Shown: in pieces, positions 1 to 6,776 of the stretch | How the letters are laid out: each line of letters begins with the position of its first letter | Position numbering within the stretch: position 1 is the first letter of the stretch | Assembly: GCA_905200265.1 (NCBI GenBank) | Contig: CAJKJS010000050.1 | Coordinates: 1 to 8,278, forward strand | Reading direction: 5' to 3' | From: an uncultured Oscillospiraceae bacterium | GTDB taxonomy: Bacteria; Bacillota; Clostridia; Oscillospirales; Acutalibacteraceae | Length of the DNA stretch: 8,278 bases | Notes under the pieces: generated by a model | The model's input: the letters and a program-made list of their open reading frames with translations, nothing else | Databases searched by the model: none | Told to the model about the DNA's origin: nothing | Made by a program: the position numbers and the translations under genes

Positions 1-972
1 ACGTTCCGGTACGGTAAAGCAGGCCAGCTTTTCCAGCTGACGGTTGAACGGCAGCAGCAACAAGGTTGTAAACACATTGAAAACACTATGAAGGATAGCA
101 ATTCCCAATGCATCCGCCTGTTCGCCAAAGAAAGCAAGCGGCGAAACAAAATTGACCGTATACACAATTGCCATAAACACCACGGTGCCGATTAAGTTAA
201 AGTACAGGTGTACAAAAGCGGCCCGCCGGGCATTTTTGCTGGCGCCTACCGACGAAAGCAGTGCCGTTACACAGGTACCAATGTTCTGGCCCATGACAAT
301 GGGCAGCGCAGTGCTGTAGGTAACCATACCCGTGGAGCACAAAGCCTGTAAAATACCCACAGATGCCGACGAGGACTGAATAATAGCGGTTAGCAGCGTA
401 CCAGCCAGCACACCGAAGAACGGGTTGCTAAATAGTGTGAGCATGCTGGTAAATTCCGGCACGTCTTTCAGCGGGGATACCGCATCGCTCATCATGCTCA
501 TGCCGGTCATCAGAACAGCAAAGCCTACCAGGATAGAACCAACGCTTTGCCGTCTTTCCCGTTTGGCAAACATGACAAGCGCCACACCGATGACGGCCAG
601 AACAGGAGAAAACGAAGTCGGTTTGCACAGTTCCAGGAACAGGTTGTCACCCTCGATTCCCGTCAAACTCAAAATCCAGGAAGTTGCCGTGGTACCGATA
701 TTGGCACCCATAATCACACCCACTGCCTGACGCAGCTGCATGATTCCGGAGTTTACGAACCCAACCACCATAACCGTAGTGGCCGACGAAGACTGGATGA
801 TAGCCGTTACCGCGGCCCCAAGCAGCACACCACGAATAGGCGTACTGGTCAGTTTCGCCAGAATTTTTTCCAGCTTACCACCCGATGCCGCAGTAAGGCC
901 TTTTCCCATTTCGTGCATACCGAACAGGAACAAAGCCAGCCCAAGAATAAAGGACAACACATTTGTTAACAT
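1..972 (-). CDS. Na+/phosphate cotransporter family protein (NptA/YjbB-like), 3' end cut off by window edge
   Basis: Integral membrane protein predicted to couple Na+ entry to inorganic phosphate transport. The frame is open from an ATG at 970-972 to the window edge, giving 324 residues. The family hallmark is an inverted repeat with two QSSSA signatures, and both are visible (residues 60-64 and 199-203). Each is followed by a glycine/asparagine motif: GANIGTT at 89-95 and GQNIGTC at 228-234. Hydrophobic segments fill most of the rest, and the N-terminus (residues 4-17, ending in LFLFG) is the usual first helix. Bacterial members commonly carry a C-terminal PhoU-like domain, which would lie outside the window. 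The start is supported by this N-terminal match, but the Shine-Dalgarno is only a weak GAGAG purine tract. The gene has its own upstream region containing a Pho-box-like repeat array, and it is separated from pfkA by an intrinsic terminator. Family assignment is secure; the transported ion (phosphate or another anion) is inferred. Confidence 0.9.
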   Translation of the reverse strand, partial: MLTNVLSFILGLALFLFGMHEMGKGLTAASGGKLEKILAKLTSTPIRGVLLGAAVTAIIQSSSATTVMVVGFVNSGIMQLRQAVGVIMGANIGTTATSWILSLTGIEGDNLFLELCKPTSFSPVLAVIGVALVMFAKRERRQSVGSILVGFAVLMTGMSMMSDAVSPLKDVPEFTSMLTLFSNPFFGVLAGTLLTAIIQSSSASVGILQALCSTGMVTYSTALPIVMGQNIGTCVTALLSSVGASKNARRAAFVHLYFNLIGTVVFMAIVYTVNFVSPLAFFGEQADALGIAILHSVFNVFTTLLLLPFNRQLEKLACFTVPER

Positions 973-1000
973 ACTCTCTCTCACACTCTCTTTCGCCGCC

Positions 1001-1006
1001 AGTATA
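1001..1006 (-). promoter_or_regulatory. candidate -10 box for the Na/Pi cotransporter gene
   Basis: TATACT on the minus strand (one mismatch to TATAAT) would start transcription near position 994, leaving a 5' leader of about 22 nt before the ATG at 972. No good -35 box lies 17 nt upstream. Instead a TTTACA hexamer sits 9 nt upstream, as expected for an activator-dependent promoter in which a regulator occupies the -35 region. A weaker alternative is TTTACA, 16 nt, TATCTT using sequence within the repeat array. Confidence 0.4.
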
Positions 1007-1015
1007 AGGGTGTGC

Positions 1016-1054
1016 TGTAAAAGTAAAAGATACGCTATGTAAAATCTATGTAAA
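1016..1054 (-). promoter_or_regulatory. Pho-box-like array of TTTACA repeats at 11-bp spacing
   Basis: On the minus strand, exact TTTACA hexamers lie at 1054-1049, 1043-1038 and 1021-1016. The register position between the last two (1032-1027) holds the poor match TATCTT. All four positions are exactly 11 bp apart, so the pattern is hexamer-N5 repeated. Two of the copies lie in a perfect tandem 11-bp repeat (ATTTTACATAG twice, 1035-1056). Bacillus PhoP sites are direct repeats of TT(A/T/C)A(C/T)A about 11 bp apart, just upstream of the -10 region. Here the array would span roughly -60 to -22 relative to the predicted start, ahead of a phosphate transporter gene. The match is to a known motif type; regulation by PhoP is inferred. 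The region is AT-rich, so chance similarity is possible. Further TTTACA copies at 1082-1077 and 1125-1120 are out of register. Confidence 0.5.
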
Positions 1055-1122
1055 ATTTCGCGTGAAAAAAGGCTTTTGTAAAAGGTTTTTGCAATATTTT
1101 CAAAAATTTTCGCGGTATTTGT

Positions 1123-1158
1123 AAAAAACCCCCTCTACCTGCCGGTAGAGAGGGTTTT
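1123..1158 (-). terminator. Rho-independent terminator after pfkA
   Basis: In the minus-strand transcript the arm CCCUCUCUACC (1154-1144) pairs with GGUAGAGGGGG (1139-1129) around a GGCA loop, and six Us follow (1128-1123). The hairpin begins about 10 nt after the pfkA stop. Flanking A/U residues can extend the stem by 4 bp. The only imperfect pair is a G-U wobble in the minus-strand RNA; on the plus strand the same position is a C-A mismatch, which suggests selection in the pfkA direction. Confidence 0.93.
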
Positions 1159-1168
1159 GTTTGTAAGA

Positions 1169-2149
1169 TCAAATCGAAATACGCATGGCGTCGTTGTAAA
1201 GTTTATAGTCAAACGTACGCGGCATGTTGAGCGCTTCGGTAATGTCGAAATCGGTGATCAGGCCCTTCTGCATGACCACAACACGGTTGCTCTTGCCTTC
1301 CATCAACAGATCCACAGCATGGCAACCCATCTGGCTGGCCACCACACGGTCCCGCAATGTGGGAGAACCACCGCGCTGTACATGGCCAAGAACAGTCGCA
1401 CGCGTTTCGACGCCCGTGGCTTCCTGAATGCGGCGAGCCATTTCGTTAATATCATTGCCTGCTACACTGGAGCAGCCTTCTGCCACCACAATGATGAAGT
1501 GCTGACGGCCGGTGCTCTGGGTGTGACGAATGCGGTCAACCACATCGCGCTGGAAGTCGTACGGAACTTCCGGTACCAGAATGGCGGTAGCCCCTACGGC
1601 AATACCGGTATTCAGGGCGATATCCCCGCACCGGCGGCCCATAACTTCCACCACACTGCAACGGTTGTGAGAAGCCGATGTATCGCGCAGACGGTCCACC
1701 ATTTCCATCGCGGTGTTCATAGCGGTATCATACCCAACCGTGTATTCGGAACTGGCGATGTCGTTATCAATGGTACCGGGAATGGCAATACAGGGGATAC
1801 CTGCATTGGTCAGATCCCGTGCGCCGCGGAACGAACCGTCGCCGCCGACAACCACAACGCCGTCAATACCCATTGCACGACATTGATCGGCCGCTGCCTT
1901 AACCCCTTCGGGAGAATTGAAACGCGGACTACGGGCCGTGTACAAAATGGTGCCGCCGCGATGAATGATATCGGTAACAGAACGCAGCGACATGGGAACA
2001 ATGTCCCCGGTCAACAGACCATTGTAACCTTTGCGAATACCAAATACATCAAGCCCTGCATCAATGCCGGCGCGAACCACGGAACGAACAACTGCATTCA
2101 TGCCGGGCGCATCGCCGCCGCTGGTAAGAACTGCTATTTTCTTGCTCAT
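1169..2149 (-). CDS. pfkA: ATP-dependent 6-phosphofructokinase
   Basis: Cytosolic glycolytic enzyme that phosphorylates fructose 6-phosphate to fructose 1,6-bisphosphate using ATP. The 326 residues match the usual bacterial PfkA length. Visible motifs in order are GGDAPG (11-16), the ATP-site arginine in TARS (71-74), GGDGS (102-106), PGTIDND (124-130) with catalytic aspartate D128, MGR (170-172), VAEG (222-225), ETRATVLGH (248-256) and QRGGSP (258-263). Glycine rather than aspartate at the fourth position of GGDGS indicates ATP, not pyrophosphate, as donor. Effector-site arginines near the N-terminus (R22, R26) are present, but the usual basic GKKH stretch reads GRQH (214-217), so ADP/PEP regulation may differ. 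The ATG is preceded by AGGAGG with 10 nt spacing. The gene has its own promoter and terminator and ends in TGA; pyruvate kinase, a common downstream neighbour, is absent. Confidence 0.97.
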   Translation of the reverse strand: MSKKIAVLTSGGDAPGMNAVVRSVVRAGIDAGLDVFGIRKGYNGLLTGDIVPMSLRSVTDIIHRGGTILYTARSPRFNSPEGVKAAADQCRAMGIDGVVVVGGDGSFRGARDLTNAGIPCIAIPGTIDNDIASSEYTVGYDTAMNTAMEMVDRLRDTSASHNRCSVVEVMGRRCGDIALNTGIAVGATAILVPEVPYDFQRDVVDRIRHTQSTGRQHFIIVVAEGCSSVAGNDINEMARRIQEATGVETRATVLGHVQRGGSPTLRDRVVASQMGCHAVDLLMEGKSNRVVVMQKGLITDFDITEALNMPRTFDYKLYNDAMRISI

Positions 2150-2204
2150 GGGAAGACATCCTCCTACCTTTTATCAATATCCTTTTGGGAAGTAACTTTA
2201 TATT

Positions 2205-2233
2205 ATTATAATGAATCTTTCCGCAATAATCAA
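2205..2233 (-). promoter_or_regulatory. sigma-A-type promoter for pfkA
   Basis: On the minus strand, TTGATT at 2233-2228 and a perfect TATAAT at 2210-2205 are separated by exactly 17 nt. Transcription would start near 2198, giving a leader of about 48 nt that carries the AGGAGG Shine-Dalgarno before the pfkA ATG. The promoter lies in the 149-nt gap after dnaE, which holds no intrinsic terminator, so some read-through from the upstream operon may also reach pfkA. Confidence 0.75.
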
Positions 2234-2298
2234 GCCATCCTGCCGAAATTTGCACAAAGAATACGCAGCTTCCCGTCAAAATGCATTTTGGCGCCCAT

Positions 2299-2904
2299 TC
2301 ATGTACGCACCGCTACGTTCTTTTCCCCCAGCAGGCGCCTGAGTTCCCGCAGGAGGATTTCGTTCTCTTCCACATACAGGGAAGACGGAGCCCGTACCAG
2401 CTTTTTTTCGTCCTCAAAATAGAGGTAAAGCGGCGCCGGGCCATCAAAGATGGCGGTATATTGCAGGGCTTTTTTGTAAACAGCACAGTCGCGGGAGGGG
2501 AATTTTAAATAAAGTCCCCACCGGTTGCTGCGGGAAGCCGCGAGTGGCTGGTCCGGTTGTACGCTTTTGAGAGCAACCGGTTCGCCTATCCTTCCTATCC
2601 CCGGCATGGGCTCCCCTTCTTTGGGGGCTTCCCACACGCCGTCACACAGAATTTTCGCTTCTTTTTCCTCTGTTAAACTGAGTTTGCCCCGCAGGCACAC
2701 AATGGCCCCTTCCTGCAAAAGGGAGGAATACCGGCTATATACCTGGGGAAATACCAGCACTTCCACATGGCCTGATACGTCTTCCAGCGTCACAAAGGCC
2801 ATCGTGGCGTTGGATTTTGTCACCTTCTGTTTGACGCTCGACACCAGCCCCAGCACACAAACGGGTTGATTATCTTTGTATAGCGGCGTTTCGCCCTCTT
2901 CCAC
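2299..2904 (-). CDS. dnaE: DnaE C-terminal fragment: OB-fold and C-terminal region, separated from the main ORF by an in-frame stop
   Basis: This 201-codon ORF opens with a GTG (2902-2904) and lies in the same frame as the DnaE ORF upstream. The 15 codons between that GTG and the TAA at 2950-2952 also read as DnaE-like linker (RYQNREAARLADL). The OB fold starts about residue 15 (VCVLGLVSSV) and runs through MAFVTLEDVSG, EVLVFPQVYSRY and the VCLRGKLS strand. It is followed by the small C-terminal region found in full-length DnaE, ending at a TGA. In DnaE the OB fold contacts single-stranded DNA. No convincing Shine-Dalgarno precedes the GTG; the nearest purine run (GGGAAG) is about 28 nt upstream. 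Independent translation is therefore doubtful, and the fragment may be made only by read-through or reinitiation, or not at all. With the upstream ORF and one sense codon at the TAA, the gene would encode 1,181 residues, normal for DnaE. Confidence 0.75.
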   Translation of the reverse strand: MEEGETPLYKDNQPVCVLGLVSSVKQKVTKSNATMAFVTLEDVSGHVEVLVFPQVYSRYSSLLQEGAIVCLRGKLSLTEEKEAKILCDGVWEAPKEGEPMPGIGRIGEPVALKSVQPDQPLAASRSNRWGLYLKFPSRDCAVYKKALQYTAIFDGPAPLYLYFEDEKKLVRAPSSLYVEENEILLRELRRLLGEKNVAVRT

Positions 2905-2949
2905 CTGTAAATCGGCTAACCGCGCTGCTTCCCGGTTTTGATACCGGGC

Positions 2950-5844
2950 TTAATAGGCCGCCAGCGGATGCCCGCTGATGAACATCCCGGTGACTTCTTT
3001 TTCCATACGCAACAGGTCCGCTGCCGGAAATTCCGGCAGCCGTGGCAATTCGAACGCTTCGACACCGGGTTCCCCTTCCTGCCCCAGTGCATCGAAAAAG
3101 CCCAACTGTCCATCTACATTTTTTCGGCGGTCCGCTTCCAGTTGCTCTAAAAGAGCCCCGGCCCCTGTGAGCATTTCCCGGCGGTTGTGCCCCAAATCAT
3201 CCAGCGCCCCGCACTGAATCAAACTTTCCAGCGCCCGGCGGTTCAGTTCCGTCCCATATAACCGGCGGCAAAAGTCCACAAAAGACGTGTACGGCCCGTT
3301 CTGCTCCCGTTCCCGGACCAGCCGCTGCAAGAACCCTGCCCCCAGGTTTTTCACGGCTTGCAGCCCATACCGAATGTTGGACCCTACCACAGTGAACCCC
3401 CACCGGCTTTCATTTACATGGGGCGGCAGCACCCGAATGGACAAACGGCTGCATTCCGAAATATACTCCGCTACTTTGCCCGTATTTTCCAGCACACTGG
3501 TCAGTAGCGCCGCCAAATATTCCCGAGGATAGTGGTATTTTAAATAGGCCGTCTGATACGAAACGGTAGCGTAGGCCGCTGCATGAGATTTATTAAACGC
3601 ATAGGAAGCAAAACTTTCCATTTCGGAAAAGATCGCCAGCGCCACATCTTCCGGCACGCCGCGCCTCCCGCAGCCTTCTACCAGCACATGTCCCTCTTCG
3701 TCGGTGAGCCCATGAAGGAAGATTTCCTTTTCCTGCTCCATGACTTTCTTCTTCTTTTTGGACATCGCCCGGCGCACCACATCGGCGCGCCCCAGAGAGT
3801 ACCCGGCCAGTTCCCGGAAAATCTGCATAACCTGTTCCTGGTAAACAATGCAGCCATACGTCACTTTCAGGATTTTTTCCAGCCGTGGATGGCGGTATGT
3901 CACTTTCTCCGGGTGATGGCGGTTTTCCACATAGGTGGGAATAAACTTCATAGGGCCGGGCCGGTACAGGGAAATCACCGCAATCAGGTCTTCCAGGGAA
4001 TCCGGGCGCAGGTTCATAATCACCCGCTTCATGCCGGGGGATTCAAACTGGAACACCCCTTCGGTCGCCCCACTGGTGAGCATGTCATACACATTCGGAT
4101 CGTCAAACGGAATGGAGGAAAGCGAAAAATCCGGTTCTCGCTTGTGAATATCCTCCACCGCATGATCCATGACCGACAGGTTGCGCAGCCCAAGAAAATC
4201 CATTTTCAAAAGGCCCAGTTCTTCCAGGGTGGTCATGGTATACTGGGTGACGACCGCTTCATCGTTACAGCTCAGGGGCACATACTCCATCACCGGCCGG
4301 TCGGTAATTACCACACCGGCGGCATGGGTAGAACTGTGCCGCGGCATACCCTCAATTTTGCGGGCCATATCCAGCAGTTCGTGAATGGTGGGATCTTCTT
4401 CATAGCGTTCCCGCAAAGCGCGGCTGACAGAAAACGCGTGGTCAAGGGTCATATTCAGTTCCATGGGCACCATTTTCGCCACGGCATCCACCGTACCGTA
4501 GGGAATATTCAGGGCCCGTCCCACATCGCGAATGGCACCCCGGGCGGCCATAGTACCGAATGTGACAATCTGCGCCACATGATCACTGCCGTACTTTTCT
4601 ACTACGTAATCGATCATTTCCTGGCGGCGTTCGTCACTAAAATCAATATCAAAGTCGGGCATACTCACCCGTTCCGGGTTGAGGAACCGTTCAAACAGCA
4701 AGTCGTACCGGATGGGGTCAATACCGGTGATCCCCATACAGTAAGCCGCCAAACTTCCGGCGCCGCTTCCCCGCCCGGGCCCTACCGGCAGATGAATGGA
4801 TTTGGCATGGCGCACAAAGTCATCCACAATCAGGTAGTAGTTCACATACCCCATCTGTTCAATAACGCCCATTTCATATGTCAGGCGCTCGCGAACCGCC
4901 GGGGGCGGCGTCTCCCCATAATGCCGGCGCAGTCCTTCTTCACACAACCGATGGAAATACGCCACGTTTTCTTCTCCGGTAGGAGGCTCAAAACGCGGCA
5001 ATTTCGTATGGCCAAATTCAAATTCCACCTGGCACCGGTCGGCAATTCGTTGGGTATTGTCAATGGCTTCGGGACATTCGGGGAACAGCGCGCTCATTTC
5101 CTCTTCGGATTTTACGTAAAATTCTTCAGTCCCGAATTCCATGGCGTCGGGGTCTTCCACCGTATGGTTTGTTTGAATACACAAAAGCACTTTGTGCATG
5201 CGGCTGTCTTCTTTTTGCAGATAGTGGCAGTCATTGGTCGCCACCAGTGGAATCTCCGTTTCCCGGGAAAGACGTATCAGACCGCTATTGACGTTGCGCT
5301 GTTCGGCTATGCCGTGATCCTGTAATTCCAGATAAAAATGATCGTCCCCGAAAATTTTCTGCAAACGCAAGGCGGTTTCTTTCGCACCTGCGTAATCCCC
5401 CGCCGACAGCTGTCTTGGAATCTCCCCAGCCAGGCACGCCGAAAGCGCAATGAGTCCTTCATGGTGCTGCTCCAGTAAGTCCCAGTCCACCCGGGGTTTG
5501 CGGTAAAACCCTTCGGTCCAGGCTTTGGATACCATGGCAATCAGGTTTTGGTACCCTTTTTGGTTTTCACACAACAGCACCAGGTGGCGGTATTCTCCGT
5601 CAAGTTCAAACACTTTATCGAACCGGGACCGAGTAGCCACATACACTTCGCACCCAATAACCGGATGAATGCCGTGGCCCTTCGCCTGTTTATAAAAATC
5701 CACGGCGCCGTACATAACGCCGTGGTCGGTAATGGCGACACTATTTTGTCCCAATTCTTTCAGCCGGTCAAACAGTTTTTCAATCCGGCAGGCACCGTCG
5801 AGCAAACTGTATTCCGTGTGTAAATGCAAATGGACAAAGCTCAT
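2950..5844 (-). CDS. dnaE: DNA polymerase III subunit alpha (DnaE), truncated by an in-frame TAA before the OB fold
   Basis: Replicative C-family polymerase; Firmicutes normally use DnaE beside PolC, notably to extend RNA primers. The 964 residues begin with a PHP domain carrying all nine expected metal ligands: H7, H9, D16, H41, E66, H87, C137, D205 and H207. The polymerase core has GPGRGSGAGS (355-364) and the catalytic aspartates D399 and D401 in PDFDIDF, with a third at D549 in MDFLGL. Helix-hairpin-helix residues lie around 827-860, followed by the clamp-binding motif QLGFF (913-917). The ORF ends in SGHPLAAY and TAA (2950-2952), exactly where other DnaE proteins continue into the OB fold. 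That fold is encoded immediately downstream in the same frame. The ATG overlaps the whiA stop (ATGA), and AAGGAGG lies 7 nt upstream, so the start is firm. The stop may be a sequence error, a recent mutation (for example CAA to TAA) or a tolerated truncation. Confidence 0.93.
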   Translation of the reverse strand: MSFVHLHLHTEYSLLDGACRIEKLFDRLKELGQNSVAITDHGVMYGAVDFYKQAKGHGIHPVIGCEVYVATRSRFDKVFELDGEYRHLVLLCENQKGYQNLIAMVSKAWTEGFYRKPRVDWDLLEQHHEGLIALSACLAGEIPRQLSAGDYAGAKETALRLQKIFGDDHFYLELQDHGIAEQRNVNSGLIRLSRETEIPLVATNDCHYLQKEDSRMHKVLLCIQTNHTVEDPDAMEFGTEEFYVKSEEEMSALFPECPEAIDNTQRIADRCQVEFEFGHTKLPRFEPPTGEENVAYFHRLCEEGLRRHYGETPPPAVRERLTYEMGVIEQMGYVNYYLIVDDFVRHAKSIHLPVGPGRGSGAGSLAAYCMGITGIDPIRYDLLFERFLNPERVSMPDFDIDFSDERRQEMIDYVVEKYGSDHVAQIVTFGTMAARGAIRDVGRALNIPYGTVDAVAKMVPMELNMTLDHAFSVSRALRERYEEDPTIHELLDMARKIEGMPRHSSTHAAGVVITDRPVMEYVPLSCNDEAVVTQYTMTTLEELGLLKMDFLGLRNLSVMDHAVEDIHKREPDFSLSSIPFDDPNVYDMLTSGATEGVFQFESPGMKRVIMNLRPDSLEDLIAVISLYRPGPMKFIPTYVENRHHPEKVTYRHPRLEKILKVTYGCIVYQEQVMQIFRELAGYSLGRADVVRRAMSKKKKKVMEQEKEIFLHGLTDEEGHVLVEGCGRRGVPEDVALAIFSEMESFASYAFNKSHAAAYATVSYQTAYLKYHYPREYLAALLTSVLENTGKVAEYISECSRLSIRVLPPHVNESRWGFTVVGSNIRYGLQAVKNLGAGFLQRLVREREQNGPYTSFVDFCRRLYGTELNRRALESLIQCGALDDLGHNRREMLTGAGALLEQLEADRRKNVDGQLGFFDALGQEGEPGVEAFELPRLPEFPAADLLRMEKEVTGMFISGHPLAAY

Positions 5845-6758
5845 GCTTTTTCCTCCTTCCCGACTTTTTCAGCCAGCTCCATCAGCCGCCGCAGCCGGTG
5901 GTTCACCCCGCTGCGCGTGAGGGAAAGCCTTTCCCCCATGGCACGCAAACTCATTTCCGGTTCGCTCAGCCGCAGCTGTAACACCTCTCGCAAATCGTCC
6001 GGCAATGTTTCGAGAGATACTTTTTTCAGCAAAAGCTGAAAAGCGGCCACTTGCCTAGCGGATGCGGACATGGTTTTATCCAGGTTGGCCGTTTCAAAAT
6101 TGGCTTTACGGTTTATATCGTTGCGCACCTGTTTGCGCATTTTCTGCTGCATGAGTTCCATCGACGCTGTGGGAGCCCCCATATAGGTGAGCAAATCGGC
6201 AATTTCTTCGCTGCTTTTTAAGTAAACGACCTGGGACCCTTTCCGTTCCGTCTGGTTAATCTGCAAAGACAGAGGCTCGGCTTCCCGCAATAAAGCAGCC
6301 AAATCCCCCGCCAGTTTGCGGTAAAAGGCCGCAAATTCCAAATGATAATCTTTTTGCGGGTCCGTTACCGTACCACAGGACAAAAAGGCCCCCCGGATAA
6401 ACGCTTGGGTACAGCATTCATTTTCCAGCACGGCCCGGTTCAGCCGCAAATTGACTTCTTTCCCTGTATAGCCAAAGGTATCCAGCATGCGCGCGCGCTG
6501 ATCGTCCCCCGGCACGGTTAAGACCGATGACCCACCGCGGCGCATGTTGGTTTTGATTTCGCACATCACTCCGCATACTTCCCCCAAAAACTGGGCCATG
6601 CGGTGAACGACTTCGCTGTTTTCCGACACATAGCTGCCGGGTTTGAGCGAAAACACATGGGTAAACAACACCATGCCAAAACATTCGGCACGGCGGCAGC
6701 ACTCCTTTTGCGGTAGGATGCGGCCGATTTCTTTTTTGGCATGGCTGGCAAACGACAC
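5841..6758 (-). CDS. whiA: DNA-binding protein WhiA
   Basis: WhiA-family regulator; in Streptomyces it controls sporulation septation genes, and in Bacillus it influences cell division and chromosome segregation. The 305 residues are close to family length. The N-terminus (MSFASHAKKEI) is typical, followed by the degenerate LAGLIDADG-like fold with the conserved stretch CCTQAFIRGAFLSCGTV at 115-131. A central block (VVYLKSSEEIADLL, then NRKANFETANLDKT at 216-229) is also family-specific. The C-terminal helix-turn-helix covers about 260-295 and contains SLRAMGERLSLTRSGVNHRL. The start is GTG (6756-6758), preceded by AAGGAAG with about 8 nt spacing, 18 nt after the rapZ stop. The TGA overlaps the dnaE ATG by 4 nt, implying translational coupling. 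No homing endonuclease activity is expected. In many Clostridia yvcK precedes this gene; here it does not. Confidence 0.97.
   Translation of the reverse strand: MSFASHAKKEIGRILPQKECCRRAECFGMVLFTHVFSLKPGSYVSENSEVVHRMAQFLGEVCGVMCEIKTNMRRGGSSVLTVPGDDQRARMLDTFGYTGKEVNLRLNRAVLENECCTQAFIRGAFLSCGTVTDPQKDYHLEFAAFYRKLAGDLAALLREAEPLSLQINQTERKGSQVVYLKSSEEIADLLTYMGAPTASMELMQQKMRKQVRNDINRKANFETANLDKTMSASARQVAAFQLLLKKVSLETLPDDLREVLQLRLSEPEMSLRAMGERLSLTRSGVNHRLRRLMELAEKVGKEEKA
5852..5858 (-). promoter_or_regulatory. strong Shine-Dalgarno for dnaE inside the end of whiA
   Basis: AAGGAGG lies 7 nt before the dnaE ATG, within the last codons of whiA. Together with the 4-nt ATGA overlap it fixes the dnaE start and suggests that dnaE is translated both by coupling to whiA and by direct ribosome loading. 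Confidence 0.9.
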
Positions 6759-6776
6759 AGATTCTTCTTCCTTTCG

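Noticed and set aside
1123..1158. Bidirectional terminator serving a plus-strand gene
   Set aside because: A4 and T4 tracts flank both sides, but there is no plus-strand gene ending here, and the stem has a C-A mismatch when read on the plus strand.
1169..2149. Pyrophosphate-dependent phosphofructokinase
   Set aside because: The motif is GGDGS with glycine at the position where PPi-dependent enzymes carry aspartate, and length and motif order fit the ATP-dependent bacterial type.
2277..2290. Perfect 14-bp palindrome CAAAATGCATTTTG just after the dnaE stop
   Set aside because: It could be an operator, but as RNA it forms only a 5-bp A/U-rich stem with no following U tract, so it is not a terminator. 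It lies well upstream of the pfkA -35 box, and a single AT-rich palindrome is weak evidence.
1157..2422. A 421-codon open frame on the plus strand across pfkA and the end of dnaE
   Set aside because: It is antisense to pfkA, whose motifs are complete. It runs through the pfkA promoter and the dnaE C-terminal region and resembles no family.
2950..2952. Reassignment or programmed recoding of TAA as a sense codon
   Set aside because: rapZ and murB end at TAA in their normal family positions, and no stimulatory structure is evident after the stop. Mutation or sequence error is simpler.
3583..5325. A 580-codon open frame on the plus strand, antisense to dnaE
   Set aside because: The translation has no recognisable domain and is rich in histidine, phenylalanine and arginine, as expected for the complement of a biased coding sequence. 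The minus strand in this interval is unambiguous DnaE with its catalytic motifs.
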